Source: Archangium sp. (lineage in GTDB: Bacteria; Myxococcota; Myxococcia; Myxococcales; Myxococcaceae). From it: DNA of 64,000 nt. This document shows positions 52,053 to 61,652 of the stretch, in pieces; within the stretch, counting starts at the first letter, position 1; every line of letters begins with the position of its first letter. The stretch covers positions 1 to 64,000 of the forward strand of contig JAUYRZ010000027.1 in NCBI GenBank assembly GCA_030695565.1, in the 5' to 3' direction. The notes below the pieces were generated by a model. That model ran no database searches. It was not told where the DNA came from and saw only the letters and a list, made by a program, of their open reading frames with translations. Both the position numbers and the translations under genes were made by a program.

Positions 52053-53290
52053 ATCATTTTCACGAACGACGCGGCTCGCTCTGGGCCGAAGAAGTCCCGC
52101 TCTCCCGCATCGCAGAAGAAGTGGGCACGCCGACCTACGTCTACTCCGCGGCCACGCTGCGCCGTCACCTGAGCGTGGTGCAGGCAGCCTTCGAGGCCGT
52201 ACCCACCGTGGTCTGCTACTCGGTGAAGGCGAACTCCACCCTGGCCGTGCTGAAACTGTTCGCGGACGCGGGCTCCGGGTTCGACATCGTCAGCCACGGA
52301 GAGCTCGCGCGCGTGCTCGCGGCCGGCGGCGACGCGAAGAAGGTCGTCTTCTCCGGCGTGGGGAAAAGGGAAGACGAGATGGTGGCCGCGCTCGAGGCCG
52401 GCATCCTCATGTTCAACGTGGAGAGCGCCGAAGAGCTCGCGCTGCTCGATCGCGTCGGCCGGCGGCTGGGGGTGCGCGCTCCCTTCGCACTCCGGGTGAA
52501 CCCCGACGTCGACGCGAAGACGCACCGCTACATCGCCACGGGTTTGAAGACCTCGAAGTTCGGGGTGCCCTTCGAAGAGGCCGTGGCGCTCTACAAACAG
52601 AGCCGCCGCATGAAGGGCCTCGAGGCGCGGGGAGTGGACTGTCACATCGGCAGCCAGCTCACCGACGCGCGGCCCGTGAAAGAAGCGATCACCCGCGTCA
52701 GTGGTCTCTACGCCGAGCTCAAGTCGCAGGGTTTTCCGCTCACCCACCTCGACGTCGGCGGCGGCCTGGGCGTGAAGTACTCGAAGGAGAACCCGCCCGG
52801 GCTGGAGGCCTACGCGAAGGCGGTGCTCGGCTCGGCGAAGAACTTCGAGGGCACCCTGGTGCTCGAGCCCGGCCGGGTGATGGTGGCCAACGCGGGCGTG
52901 CTGCTCACCCGCGTGCTCTTCCGGAAGAAGACCACGGCCAAGCGGTTCTTGATCGTCGATGCGGGCATGAACGATCTGCTCAGGCCGGCCTTGTACGAAG
53001 CGCACCACGACATCGTGGCGGTCAAGCCACGGCGCGGCCCGAAGACCACGATGGAGATCGTCGGCCCGGTGTGTGAATCGACCGATGTGCTGGGCCACGC
53101 TCGCTCGATGGCCCCGCTGGAGCAGGGTGATCTGCTCGCCGTGAAGACCGCCGGGGCGTACGGCATGTCGATGGCAAGCACCTACAACTCCCGCGGCCGT
53201 CCGGCGGAGGTGCTGGTGGATGGCAAGGAATACCGCGTCGTGCGAAAGCGCGAGGCGATCGAAGAACTCTGGAGAGGAGAGACCCCATGA
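52049..53290 (+). CDS. lysA: Diaminopimelate decarboxylase
   Basis: 413 residues from GTG 52049. PLP lysine in VVCYSVKANSTLAVLK (K60), plus KFGVPFEEA, CHIGSQLTD, HLDVGGGLGVKY, EPGR and GAYGMSMASTYNSRGRPAEVLV. Makes lysine from meso-DAP. Coupled at both ends: GTGA with the lipoprotein gene and ATGA with dapA. Confidence 0.97.
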   Translation: MNHFHERRGSLWAEEVPLSRIAEEVGTPTYVYSAATLRRHLSVVQAAFEAVPTVVCYSVKANSTLAVLKLFADAGSGFDIVSHGELARVLAAGGDAKKVVFSGVGKREDEMVAALEAGILMFNVESAEELALLDRVGRRLGVRAPFALRVNPDVDAKTHRYIATGLKTSKFGVPFEEAVALYKQSRRMKGLEARGVDCHIGSQLTDARPVKEAITRVSGLYAELKSQGFPLTHLDVGGGLGVKYSKENPPGLEAYAKAVLGSAKNFEGTLVLEPGRVMVANAGVLLTRVLFRKKTTAKRFLIVDAGMNDLLRPALYEAHHDIVAVKPRRGPKTTMEIVGPVCESTDVLGHARSMAPLEQGDLLAVKTAGAYGMSMASTYNSRGRPAEVLVDGKEYRVVRKREAIEELWRGETP

Positions 53291-54180
53291 CGCTTCAAGG
53301 CTCGATGACCGCGCTGGCCACCCCGTTCCGCGACGGCAAGCTCGATGAGGCCGCGTACACGGCGCTGATCGAATACCAGATCACCAACGGCACCTCGGTG
53401 CTCATCCCCATGGGCACCACCGGCGAGGCGGTCACCATGACCGCGCCCGAGCGGCGCCGCGCGATTGCGCTGTGCATCGAAGTGAACAAGGGCCGCGCGA
53501 AGGTCTTCGCCGGCGCGGGCAGCAACTCGACCCTGGAGACCATCGAAGGCGTCGCGGTCGCGCGCGAGCTCGGCGCTGACGGCGCGTTGGTGGTGACGCC
53601 CTATTACAACAAGCCCACCCAGGCGGGCCTGGTGGAGCACTACCGCCAGGTCGGCAAGGCGCACCCCGGCTTTCCGCTCATGGCCTACAACGTGCCCGGC
53701 CGCACCGGCGTCGACATGCTCCCCGAGACGGTCAAGCGGCTGCTGGAGGTGAAGGAGGTGGTCGCGCTCAAAGAAGCCACCGGCAACATCCTGCGCACCC
53801 TCGACGTGTTCGAGCAGGTCGGCGATCGCATGACGCTGCTGTCGGGTGACGACTTCGTGGTCGCTCCGTTCATCTTCAGCGGCGGTAAGGGCGTGGTCTC
53901 CGTGTCCTCGAACGTCGCGCCTCGCAAGATGGCTGATCTGTGCGCCGCCGCCCTCGCAGGCGACATCGCGGGAGCGCGCAAGCACCAGCTCGAGCTGCAG
54001 CCGCTGCACCGCGCGTTGTTCATCGAGAGCAACCCCATCCCCGTGAAGATGGCGCTGTACCAGATGGGCCTGTTCGGCCCGGAGATCCGCTCTCCGCTCA
54101 CCCCCATGACCGAAGTCAACGCGGCGAAGCTCAAGGAGGAGCTGAACAAGCTCGGCCTGCTTTCCCGGAAGGCGTCATGA
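53287..54180 (+). CDS. dapA: 4-hydroxy-tetrahydrodipicolinate synthase
   Basis: 297 residues from ATG 53287. [38 protein letters not shown] and the Schiff-base lysine in [10 protein letters not shown] (K162) are present. Condenses pyruvate and aspartate semialdehyde, first step to DAP and lysine. Overlaps dapB by four bases. Confidence 0.97.
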   Translation: MTLQGSMTALATPFRDGKLDEAAYTALIEYQITNGTSVLIPMGTTGEAVTMTAPERRRAIALCIEVNKGRAKVFAGAGSNSTLETIEGVAVARELGADGALVVTPYYNKPTQAGLVEHYRQVGKAHPGFPLMAYNVPGRTGVDMLPETVKRLLEVKEVVALKEATGNILRTLDVFEQVGDRMTLLSGDDFVVAPFIFSGGKGVVSVSSNVAPRKMADLCAAALAGDIAGARKHQLELQPLHRALFIESNPIPVKMALYQMGLFGPEIRSPLTPMTEVNAAKLKEELNKLGLLSRKAS

Positions 54181-54986
54181 GCGAGCCGATTCGCACCGTC
54201 ATCACGGGCGTCTCGGGAAGAATGGGCGCGCTGCTGGTCAGGCTGGTGCGCGACACCCCCGGCTTCGTGCTGCACGGCGGCACCGACAAGCCGGGCAGCG
54301 CATCCATCGGTCTCGACGTCGGCCTCGCTGCGCACCTCGCGCCGCTGGAGGTCTCCACGGTCGACTCGTTGGACCACGCGCTGAAAGGCGCGCACGTGGT
54401 GATCGACTTCACCACGCCGGAAGTCTCGGTCGAACACGCGCGGCTCTGCGCTGAAGCAGGCGTGGCGCTGGTGGTGGGCAGCACCGGGTTCTCCCCGCAG
54501 GCGAAGGCGGAGATGGCGGTGGCTGCGAAGAAGATCCCCCTGGTGATGTCGCCCAACATGTCGGTCGGCGTGAACCTGGTCATCGAGCTGGCGGCCACGC
54601 TGGCCAAGCGGCTGGGCGAAGACTTCGACGTGGAGGTGATGGAGACGCACCACCGCATGAAGAAGGACGCGCCTTCGGGCACCGCGATGCGCCTGGCCGA
54701 CGAGCTCGCCCACGCGCTGGGCCGCGATCACGATGACATCCGCACCTCGCGCGTGGGGCAGATCGGCGAGCGCCCGCGTAAAGAGATCGGCGTGCAGACG
54801 CTGCGCGGTGGTGACGTGGTGGGCGAACACACCGTCTTCTTCTTCGGTGACGGCGAGCGCGTCGAGCTGACGCACCGGGCGACCAGCCGCGAGCAATTCG
54901 GACGCGGGGCCCTGCGCGCCGCCAGATGGATCATCGGCCAACCTGCCGGGCTCTACGACATGACGCACGTGCTGGGAGTGAAGTGA
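54177..54986 (+). CDS. dapB: 4-hydroxy-tetrahydrodipicolinate reductase
   Basis: 269 residues from ATG 54177 (ATGA). NADP-binding [43 protein letters not shown] and [21 protein letters not shown] match DapB. Second step of the pathway. The stop overlaps the next ATG by one base (TGATG). Confidence 0.97.
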   Translation: MSEPIRTVITGVSGRMGALLVRLVRDTPGFVLHGGTDKPGSASIGLDVGLAAHLAPLEVSTVDSLDHALKGAHVVIDFTTPEVSVEHARLCAEAGVALVVGSTGFSPQAKAEMAVAAKKIPLVMSPNMSVGVNLVIELAATLAKRLGEDFDVEVMETHHRMKKDAPSGTAMRLADELAHALGRDHDDIRTSRVGQIGERPRKEIGVQTLRGGDVVGEHTVFFFGDGERVELTHRATSREQFGRGALRAARWIIGQPAGLYDMTHVLGVK

Positions 54987-55744
54987 TGGCTTCGTTCGCG
55001 CGCGTCGAGGCGCAGGGCAGGGCGGTCTTCGTCGAGGTGATCGATGGACGGTTGTTCGAGCTGAGCGGCGCTCCGTGGGATCCGGGCACCGTCAGAGGCG
55101 CGGCGCTCTCGACCGAGCCGAGCTGGTTGCCCGTCTCGCCCGCCTCGAAGGTGGTGGCCATCGGCCAGAACTACCGCAAGCACGCCGAAGAGATGGGCAA
55201 GAGCGTGCCGGTCGAACCGCTCCTCTTCACCAAGCCCTCCACCGCGCTGAACGGGCACGGCGGCAACATCGTGCTCCCGCCCGCCAGCAACGAGGTGCAC
55301 TACGAGGCCGAGCTCGCGTTGGTGATCGGCAAGAAGCTCAAGGGCGCCACCGTCGACGAAGCGCGCTCCGCTATTTTCGCGTTGACCTGCTTCAACGACG
55401 TCACCGCCCGCGACATCCAGAAGCGTGAGGTGCAGCACACGCGTGGCAAGGGCTACGACACCTTCGCCTGCTGCGGCCCGGTGATGGTGACGGGACTTTC
55501 GCCCGATGATCTGCGCGTGCAGTGCCGGGTCAACGGCGTGACGAAACAAGACGGCCGCACCTCCGACATGGTGCACAAGTCGGCCGAGCTGGTGTCGTTC
55601 ATCTCGCACGTGATGACCCTGCTGCCGGGTGACCTGGTGAGCACGGGAACGCCGTCGGGCGTGGGGCCGCTGCAGGCCGGCGACGTGGTCGAGGTCGAGC
55701 TCGAAGGCGTGGGCGTGCTTCGCAATCACGTCGTCCGAGGCTGA
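54986..55744 (+). CDS. Fumarylacetoacetate hydrolase-family enzyme
   Basis: 252 residues from ATG 54986. VVAIGQNYRKHAEEMG, PLLFTKPSTALNGHGGNIVLP, VHYEAELALVIGK (metal Glu residues), FNDVTARDIQ and STGTPSGVGPLQAGD match the FAH superfamily. Members cleave or decarboxylate dicarboxylic ketoacids such as oxaloacetate, acylpyruvates or hydroxyhepta-dienedioates. Substrate unproven; position in the dap cluster is a possible hint but could be chance. Confidence 0.93.
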   Translation: MASFARVEAQGRAVFVEVIDGRLFELSGAPWDPGTVRGAALSTEPSWLPVSPASKVVAIGQNYRKHAEEMGKSVPVEPLLFTKPSTALNGHGGNIVLPPASNEVHYEAELALVIGKKLKGATVDEARSAIFALTCFNDVTARDIQKREVQHTRGKGYDTFACCGPVMVTGLSPDDLRVQCRVNGVTKQDGRTSDMVHKSAELVSFISHVMTLLPGDLVSTGTPSGVGPLQAGDVVEVELEGVGVLRNHVVRG

Positions 55745-55749
55745 TCGTC

Positions 55750-56214
55750 GTGCGCTGCTTCGTCGCGCTCGGCAGCAACCTGGGCGATCGACTGCTCAAC
55801 CTGGCCGAAGCGCGCAGGCGGCTGACTCGCCTGGGGCCTCACCGCGCGGGGCCGGTGATTCAGACCGAGGCGTTGTTGCCGCCCGGCGATCCCACCCCGC
55901 AGCCGAAGTATCTGAACAGCGTCGACGAGCTCGAGACGACGCTCCCGGCCGTGACGTTGTTCCATCACCTCAAGCGCATCGAGCGGGAGATGGGCCGGGT
56001 GGCCACCACCCGCTGGGCGCCGCGCCTCATCGATCTGGATCTGCTGCTCTTCGGAGATCAGGTGATCGACACGCAGGAGCTCGTGGTGCCGCACCCCTCG
56101 ATGCACGAGCGCCGCTTCGTGCTCTGGCCGCTCGCCCAGCTGGCGCCTGGAGCACTTCACCCCCGGCTGCAGCGAACGGCCCGCGAGCTGCTCGATCGGC
56201 TGCCGGGTCGATAG
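55750..56214 (+). CDS. folK: HPPK, 6-hydroxymethyl-dihydropterin pyrophosphokinase
   Basis: 154 residues from GTG 55750. ALGSNLGDRLLNLAEA, IEREMGR, RLIDLDLLLFGD and VPHPSMHERRFVLWPLAQLAP are the HPPK signatures. Attaches pyrophosphate to hydroxymethyl-dihydropterin in folate synthesis. Follows the FAH gene by five bases. Confidence 0.95.
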   Translation: MRCFVALGSNLGDRLLNLAEARRRLTRLGPHRAGPVIQTEALLPPGDPTPQPKYLNSVDELETTLPAVTLFHHLKRIEREMGRVATTRWAPRLIDLDLLLFGDQVIDTQELVVPHPSMHERRFVLWPLAQLAPGALHPRLQRTARELLDRLPGR

Positions 56215-56247
56215 CCGCGCCTCTGCCGGGGTGGTAGGTGACAGCGC

Positions 56248-57399
56248 GTGATTGCCCTCGCCCTGCTGGTGCTGGCTCAGGCCGCGCCGCCGCCGACCCG
56301 ACCGCCCTCTGCTGATGAGCTGGTCAAGAAGCTCGATGCCACCGCCGGCCTCAAGGAGAAGGACAAGCCCTTCGAGATCGCCGCTTCGCTGGGCCGCCTC
56401 TACTTCGGTCAGGGCCGGTACCGCGACGCGCAGACGTTCTTCAAGCAGGCGGTGGACGGCGCCGATGACGCGCGCATGCTCTACCTCGCGCAGAAGAAGC
56501 TCGCGGGTACCAAGCCGCTGCCCGGTGCCGCTGACGTGGGTTGTATGCCCACGCCCGACGCGACGTTGGTGGGCCTGCACGACAAGGCGAAGGCGCTGAC
56601 GGCGGCGAAGAATGCACCCGGTGCGGTGGCCTGCTTGAAAGCGGCGCTCGCGCCGGTGGCCGAGCTCGAGGTGCTGCTCGGCCACACCCAGTTTCTCCTT
56701 CACGACGCGGGTGCGGCGCTCTTCACGTACACGCGCGCGATCGACACCTTCGAGTCGAACGCCGATGCACGCTACGCCCGCGCTGCGCTCACCCTCGACT
56801 CGTTCGGTGACGACGTGGCGGCGCTGAACCGCGCGAAGGCCGACTTCGAACGTTTCCTCGCCGACGTGCCCACCTCGCCCCGTGCGCCGACGGCCAAACG
56901 CCTGCTGGAGCGCACCAACGCCGCCATCGCCGCGGGTGGTTTGTCGAAGCTCACCATCACGCCCGAGCAGGTCGCCGCGATCGCGCCCGCGACGCCCAAC
57001 GTGCAGCCACCGGTCTTGAGCAAAGAGACGATGGAGGCCTTCCAGAACGCGCCCCGCACGCCCGAGATGGAGCAGAACTTCAAGAAGCTCATCTCGGACG
57101 CCGAAGAACACCTCGCGCGCGGGCGTTTTCAGGACGCGCTCAATGCGTACAAGCAGGTGATGCCGTACCAGCCCGAGAACGCGCGGCTGCGCGCCGGCAT
57201 GGCGTGGACGATGATCAAGCTGAACCGGCAGCCGATGGCCGACAACGTGTGGCGGGTCGCAACGCAGAACCCCGACGCGGTGATCGAGCTGGGTGATTCG
57301 CTCAAGGCCAAAGGTGACGGCGAAGGCGCGCGCGCGGTGTGGCAACGGCTCAAGGACAGCGTTCCTTCGGCGGCCTCCAGGCTCGAAGGAAAGCTGTGA
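56248..57399 (+). CDS. Exported TPR protein
   Basis: 383 residues from GTG 56248. A short hydrophobic N-terminus (MIALALLVLAQA) is probably a signal peptide. TPR-like helices include PFEIAASLGRLYFGQGRYRDAQTFFKQAVDG (about 41-71) and AEEHLARGRFQDALNAYKQVM near 290-310, with two partial repeats between. Likely a periplasmic scaffold; partner unknown. Its stop overlaps the lipoprotein start by four bases. Confidence 0.85.
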   Translation: MIALALLVLAQAAPPPTRPPSADELVKKLDATAGLKEKDKPFEIAASLGRLYFGQGRYRDAQTFFKQAVDGADDARMLYLAQKKLAGTKPLPGAADVGCMPTPDATLVGLHDKAKALTAAKNAPGAVACLKAALAPVAELEVLLGHTQFLLHDAGAALFTYTRAIDTFESNADARYARAALTLDSFGDDVAALNRAKADFERFLADVPTSPRAPTAKRLLERTNAAIAAGGLSKLTITPEQVAAIAPATPNVQPPVLSKETMEAFQNAPRTPEMEQNFKKLISDAEEHLARGRFQDALNAYKQVMPYQPENARLRAGMAWTMIKLNRQPMADNVWRVATQNPDAVIELGDSLKAKGDGEGARAVWQRLKDSVPSAASRLEGKL

Positions 57400-57821
57400 G
57401 CGTGCGCTGGCTGGCTCCCCTGGTGATCGTGGTGCTGAGCAGTGCGTGTCAGCCGCAGCTGGTGCGCAACACCAACCGCGGCGTGCTGTACGTCTCGGTC
57501 GAAGGTGACGAGCGTTCGCCCGCGCTCGATCTCGATTACGACGTCGGCGCCGTCCAGGTGGGGCTGCGCAAAGAGGTGGTGGTGCGGGCCACCAACGTGG
57601 GCGTCGACCCGATGACGGTGCTGGGCGTGTCTCTGGGCGCCAGCGGCAACGGCTCGTGGTTCGTTCGTGATGTGTCGCGCGCGTTGGCCCCTGGTTCTTC
57701 GGTGACCGCGACGGTCACGTTTGCCCCGGTGGGCGTGGGTATGCAGGCGACCCAGGTGACCTTTTCGCACGACGCAGACGCCGCACTTCCGAGTCTTCGG
57801 GTGAGCGGCACGGGCGGCTGA
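57396..57821 (+). CDS. Lipoprotein with HYDIN/ASPM-like Ig domain
   Basis: 141 residues from GTG 57396. The signal peptide ends in VVLSSAC (lipobox). The rest is one beta-sandwich: VQVGLRKEVVVRATNVGVDPMTVLGVSL, then LAPGSSVTATVTFAPVGVGMQATQVTFSHDADAA, matching the abnormal-spindle/HYDIN (choice-of-anchor) fold. Probably a surface-attached binding module. Coupled to the TPR gene by a GTGA overlap. Confidence 0.83.
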   Translation: MSVRWLAPLVIVVLSSACQPQLVRNTNRGVLYVSVEGDERSPALDLDYDVGAVQVGLRKEVVVRATNVGVDPMTVLGVSLGASGNGSWFVRDVSRALAPGSSVTATVTFAPVGVGMQATQVTFSHDADAALPSLRVSGTGG

Positions 57822-57867
57822 AAGCGCCGTACCCGGGGCGCGCTGCTTGCAGCCTCCTCGCCCCGCG

Positions 57868-58665
57868 ATGCCGGTGCGAGTGATCAGCGTGACGAGTGGG
57901 AAGGGCGGGGTGGGTAAGTCACACCTCGCCGTGAACGTGGCGACGTTGTGCGCCCGGGCAGGTCACCGCGTGCTGGTGTTCGATGCCGATGGCGGGTTGT
58001 CGAACGTCGACGTCTTGCTGGGCGCCAGACCCGCGCGGCACGTGGGCCATCTGCTCGACGGCGCGGCGCTCGACGTGGTGCTGCACCAGGTGAGCAGTCA
58101 CCTGTGGCTGCTCGCGGGCGCTCCGGGTGAACGCAGGCTGGCGCATCTGGAGGATCATGCGCGCCAGGTGCTCACGTCGGTCTGGGCCGAGGTGGCGGAT
58201 CGTTTCGACGTGGTGGTGGTCGACGTCGGTGCGGGCGTGGGCGACGACGTGTTGTTCTTCGCTTCGGCCGGGCAAAACGCGCTGGTGGTGATCACCGACG
58301 AGCCGACTTCCCTGGCCGATGCGGTGGTGCTGGTGCAGGCGCTGGCGGCCAAGACACCGGTGCGAGAGGTCGACGTGGTGGTGAACTGCGTGCGCACCGA
58401 ACGTTCGGCGCAGGTGGTCTTCGCCCGGCTGCAGCAGGCGGCGGGCCACTGCCTGCGGCTGCGCTTCGCCTCGAACATTCCCGATGATCAGAACGTGCGG
58501 CGGGCCGCCATGGCCGGCAAGCCGCTGGTCGAGCTGGCCCCCACCAGCCCCGCCAGCCGCGCGTTCGAACGGTTGACCCAGGCGCTGCTCGCAGCGCCCC
58601 CTCGAAGGCCGACCGGGGGCGTGTGGCTCACCGAGAGCCAGTTGTCGTCAGAGCACAGGAGCTGA
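57868..58665 (+). CDS. ParA/MinD-family ATPase, FleN-like
   Basis: 265 residues from ATG 57868. Deviant Walker A SGKGGVGKSHLAVN (GKGGVGKS 11-18), FDADGGLSNVDVLLG (switch I region as in FleN/FlhG) and VVVDVGAGVGDDVL (Walker B). The C-terminus lacks an obvious MinD-type amphipathic helix but ends in a loose tail (SQLSSEHRS). Family members place or count cell-surface structures or partition DNA; none of those partners is in the window. Six bases upstream of the HDOD gene. Confidence 0.9.
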   Translation: MPVRVISVTSGKGGVGKSHLAVNVATLCARAGHRVLVFDADGGLSNVDVLLGARPARHVGHLLDGAALDVVLHQVSSHLWLLAGAPGERRLAHLEDHARQVLTSVWAEVADRFDVVVVDVGAGVGDDVLFFASAGQNALVVITDEPTSLADAVVLVQALAAKTPVREVDVVVNCVRTERSAQVVFARLQQAAGHCLRLRFASNIPDDQNVRRAAMAGKPLVELAPTSPASRAFERLTQALLAAPPRRPTGGVWLTESQLSSEHRS

Positions 58666-58671
58666 ATTTCA

Positions 58672-59538
58672 ATGTCCATCGCTTCAGAAATCGTCGGTCG
58701 CATCGAAACCATCGGCACGGTGCCCACCTCGGTCGCGCAGGTGTTCGGCCTGGTGAACGACCCCAAGGCCACCGGGGTCGACTTCGAGCGCGTGGTGCGC
58801 CCCGACGTGGGCCTCACGGCCAACCTGCTGCGCTGCGCGAACTCCAGCTACTACCGCGGCTCCCGCGAGATCACCTCGGTGCGCGAGGCGATCACCCGCA
58901 TGGGCATGCGGCGGGTGTTCGAGGTCGCAGCGACGGCTTCTTTCGCGAAAGCGGTGCCCGAGGTGCTCAAGGGGTACGACGCGCCGGCGGCGAGCTATTG
59001 GGATCACTCCGTCGCGGTGGCCGTGCTGGCCGATCGGGTCGGCCGCGAGGTGGGGTTCACCTATCCGGATCTCGCGTTCACCGCGGGGCTGCTCCACGAC
59101 CTGGGGAAGATCGTGGTGGCCAACTGGCTCGACGCGAACCCTGCGATCATCGTCAAGCCGGGCAGCCTGCTCGACCTCGAGTTGGAGCAGGAGCTCTTCG
59201 GTGCGACCCACGCAGAGTTCGGCGAGGCGCTCTGCCAGAAGTGGAACCTTCCCAAGGACATCGGCGGCGCCGCGCGGTGGCACCACGCCCCGGCCGACGC
59301 ACCGACCGCGACGTTGCGCTACCTCTCGACGGTGGTGCAGGTGGCTGATGAAGCCGCGCACCAGGCGGGTTTCGGCGAAGCGACTGGTTCGGCTGGAATC
59401 GAGCCAGAAGCGTTCGAGCGGCTCAACCTGACCGAGGAGCGCCTGCGGGTGATCGTAGAGACCTCGAAGCCGGAGATCGCCCGGACCCAGGAGCTGCTCG
59501 CCCAGGTCTCCGGTGGCCGTCCCGCACGCGCTGCGTGA
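58672..59538 (+). CDS. HDOD-domain signalling protein
   Basis: 288 residues from ATG 58672. HDOD signatures: IGTVPTSVAQVFGLVND, LTANLLRCANSSYYRG, AITRMGMRRVFEVA and AGLLHDLGKIVVANWLD, then AARWHHAP. Here a full HD pair is visible (HD in LLHDLGK). Probably a signalling adaptor. In one operon with the ParA-like ATPase; faces a second HDOD gene across a REP-like repeat. Confidence 0.9.
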   Translation: MSIASEIVGRIETIGTVPTSVAQVFGLVNDPKATGVDFERVVRPDVGLTANLLRCANSSYYRGSREITSVREAITRMGMRRVFEVAATASFAKAVPEVLKGYDAPAASYWDHSVAVAVLADRVGREVGFTYPDLAFTAGLLHDLGKIVVANWLDANPAIIVKPGSLLDLELEQELFGATHAEFGEALCQKWNLPKDIGGAARWHHAPADAPTATLRYLSTVVQVADEAAHQAGFGEATGSAGIEPEAFERLNLTEERLRVIVETSKPEIARTQELLAQVSGGRPARAA

Positions 59539-59550
59539 ACGGTGGCTCCG

Positions 59551-59586
59551 CGCTCCCTCTCCCATCGGAGAGGGTCGGGGTGAGGG
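59551..59586. repeat. REP-like hairpin repeat, copy E
   Basis: CCCTCTCC (59555-59562) and GGAGAGGG (59567-59574) are an 8-bp stem with a 4-base loop, followed by TCGGGGTGAGGG (59575-59586). It lies between the two convergent HDOD genes. Confidence 0.8.
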
Positions 59587-59599
59587 CAAAACCGAACTT

Positions 59600-60475
59600 T
59601 CAGCTCATCAGCATGCGCACGCGATCGCCCAGACCGCTGGAGAGCCGCGAGAGGATCTGATCATCGATGCCCAACAACGAGCGGCCGATCATCACCAGCG
59701 CGTCGATGTCAGACGTATCGAACTTGCCTACGTACAAACCCTCGCGCTTGGTGAGCGCGTTGGCGAAGCGCACGCAGTTGGGCACCGAGAGCCGCTCCGC
59801 GCCGTTGTATTCGTTGCAGTCCTGGATGGCGCCGGTGACGGAGTCGGGCAACGACCAGCGCGCCGCGAGCAAGACGCCGACGGGGCGGTGCACGCGGTTG
59901 ATCACCTCGATCCAGACTTCAGGCTCGATCCACACGTTGGTGCGGGTGCCCACCACGCTCTTCTCGGCCTCGAGGAGCAGCCAGGCGACCACCGGCTTGC
60001 CGATGTCATGAAGCAGCCCGGCCAGGTACGCGGCTTCGGTCTCTTCCACCCCGCACAGGGCGGCCACGTCGCGCGCGAGAATGGCCACGCCCAACGAGTG
60101 CTCCCACAGGCCCTTGGTGGCATCGACGATGCGTTGGTCGCGCGAGTCGAAGAGCCGGTGGGCGCTGGTCTCCACCAGCACGGTGCGCAGGCGGTCGATG
60201 CCCAGCCGGGTGAGGGCCTGGGGCAGGCTGCGGGCGCGCTCCATGCCGGCGTGTTGAACCGAGTTGGCCGCTCGCAACACCCGGGCCGCCACCACCGCGT
60301 CGCGCTCGATGAGGGAGGCGGCGTCTTTGGCGGTGAAGCCGGGATCACGCAGGAGCGCCATCGCCTTCATCACCACGGCGGGCGGCGGAGGCAGGTTCAG
60401 CTGGTTCTCTGCGATCCGCTTCTCGAGGATGGTCTGCGCTTCCTGCGCGAGGCGGTCTGCGACGGGCGACGACAT
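59600..60475 (-). CDS. HDOD-domain signalling protein
   Basis: 291 residues from ATG 60475 (a TTG at 60496 would add seven). HDOD signatures: NLPPPPAVVMKAMALLRD, AVVAARVLRAANSVQH, ALTRLGIDRLRTVL and AGLLHDIGKPVVAW, and a C-terminal helical part with VRFANALTKREGLYVG. Convergent with the HDOD gene at 58672; overall design is similar though the sequences differ a lot, so not a recent duplication. Confidence 0.9.
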   Translation of the reverse strand: MSSPVADRLAQEAQTILEKRIAENQLNLPPPPAVVMKAMALLRDPGFTAKDAASLIERDAVVAARVLRAANSVQHAGMERARSLPQALTRLGIDRLRTVLVETSAHRLFDSRDQRIVDATKGLWEHSLGVAILARDVAALCGVEETEAAYLAGLLHDIGKPVVAWLLLEAEKSVVGTRTNVWIEPEVWIEVINRVHRPVGVLLAARWSLPDSVTGAIQDCNEYNGAERLSVPNCVRFANALTKREGLYVGKFDTSDIDALVMIGRSLLGIDDQILSRLSSGLGDRVRMLMS

Positions 60476-60586
60476 AAGTTGATCCAGCGGGAGCAACCGC
60501 CATGCCCAAAGCGCAGCGTTGATTTCAGGAGGTTCTTTTGTCGCCGCCGGGTCTGCGATGACCGGGCGACGTCAGACCCGTGACGA

Positions 60587-61594
60587 TCAGCTCAGCCGGG
60601 CGGCGAGCACGTCTTGGACGTCGAGCAGGCCGACCGCGCGACCTTCAGCGTCGATGACGGGCAGCTGATCAATCTTGGTCTCCCGCATCACCGCGGCCGC
60701 GGCGAAGACCAGCTCTTCGGGCCCGATGCAGCGAGGCCTTCGGATCATCACTTCCGAGATGGGGCGGTTGAGCTCGAGCTCGTCGCGCTCGGCGAGGCGG
60801 CGCAGATCGCCGTCGGTGAAGATGCCCACCAGGCGGCCCTTCGCGTCGACCACGTTGGCCGCCCCGGGCCGGCCGCGGGTCTGGGTCATCACCACGATCA
60901 CCTGCTTCAACTTCGCGTTGTCGCGAATGAGCGGGTTCGAGTCACCGGTGCGCATCACCTCGCGCACCTTCATCACGCTGCGGCCGAGCTTCCCGCCCGG
61001 GTGGTAGAGCGCGTACTGCGACTCGGTGAACTCGCGGCGCCAGGCCAGCGTCATCGCCAGCGCGTCGCAGATGGCGTGCAGCGCGGCGGACGAAGCGGTG
61101 GGCACGAGGCCCATGGGGCAGGCCTCGTCGATGTCACCCAGGCTCACCACCAGATCTGCGCCGCGGCCGAGGGGTGAGTTCACGTCGGCGGTCAGCGCGA
61201 TCACCGTGACCCCGAGACGCTTGAGCGGAATGAGCAGCCGCAAGACCTCTTCGGTGGTGCCGGAGTTGCTCAGCGCCACCACCACGTCACCCTTGGCCAC
61301 CCGGCCGAGGTCACCGTGCGCGGCTTCGGCGGGGTGCAGGTAGAACGAGGGAATGCCGGTGGAGGAGAGGGTGGCCGAGAGCTTCTGCGCGATGAAGCCG
61401 GGTTTGCCCATGCCGGTGCACACCACGCGGCCCTTGGTGCGCTCGAGGGCGTCGAGCGCGAGCAGGAAGTCGTGGCCGATGCGCTGACCCAGCGAGGCGA
61501 TGGCGCTCGCTTCTTGGTCGAGCACCGTGCGTGCGTACGCGAGGGACGCTTTGGGAGACGAACGATCGGCGGTGGAGCGCCTGGGGCGGGCCAT
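60587..61594 (-). CDS. kdsD: D-arabinose 5-phosphate isomerase
   Basis: 335 residues from ATG 61594. The SIS domain (about 46-180) includes RVVCTGMGKPGFIAQKLSATLSSTG, FYLHPAEAAHGDLG and ALSNSGTTEEVLRL. Two CBS domains (about 212-335) follow (MRTGDSNPLIRDNAKLKQVI; VDAKGRLVGIFTDGDLRR; DVQDVLAARLS). Makes arabinose 5-phosphate for Kdo, the LPS core sugar. Lies 58 bp after the Ig-repeat gene stop and 110 bp from the HDOD start. Confidence 0.95.
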   Translation of the reverse strand: MARPRRSTADRSSPKASLAYARTVLDQEASAIASLGQRIGHDFLLALDALERTKGRVVCTGMGKPGFIAQKLSATLSSTGIPSFYLHPAEAAHGDLGRVAKGDVVVALSNSGTTEEVLRLLIPLKRLGVTVIALTADVNSPLGRGADLVVSLGDIDEACPMGLVPTASSAALHAICDALAMTLAWRREFTESQYALYHPGGKLGRSVMKVREVMRTGDSNPLIRDNAKLKQVIVVMTQTRGRPGAANVVDAKGRLVGIFTDGDLRRLAERDELELNRPISEVMIRRPRCIGPEELVFAAAAVMRETKIDQLPVIDAEGRAVGLLDVQDVLAARLS

Positions 61595-61652
61595 GGCGCG
61601 GCCGTGTACTCCCCCCATGCCTTGCGGCACAGGGGTTTGCTCGGCTGCCGAC

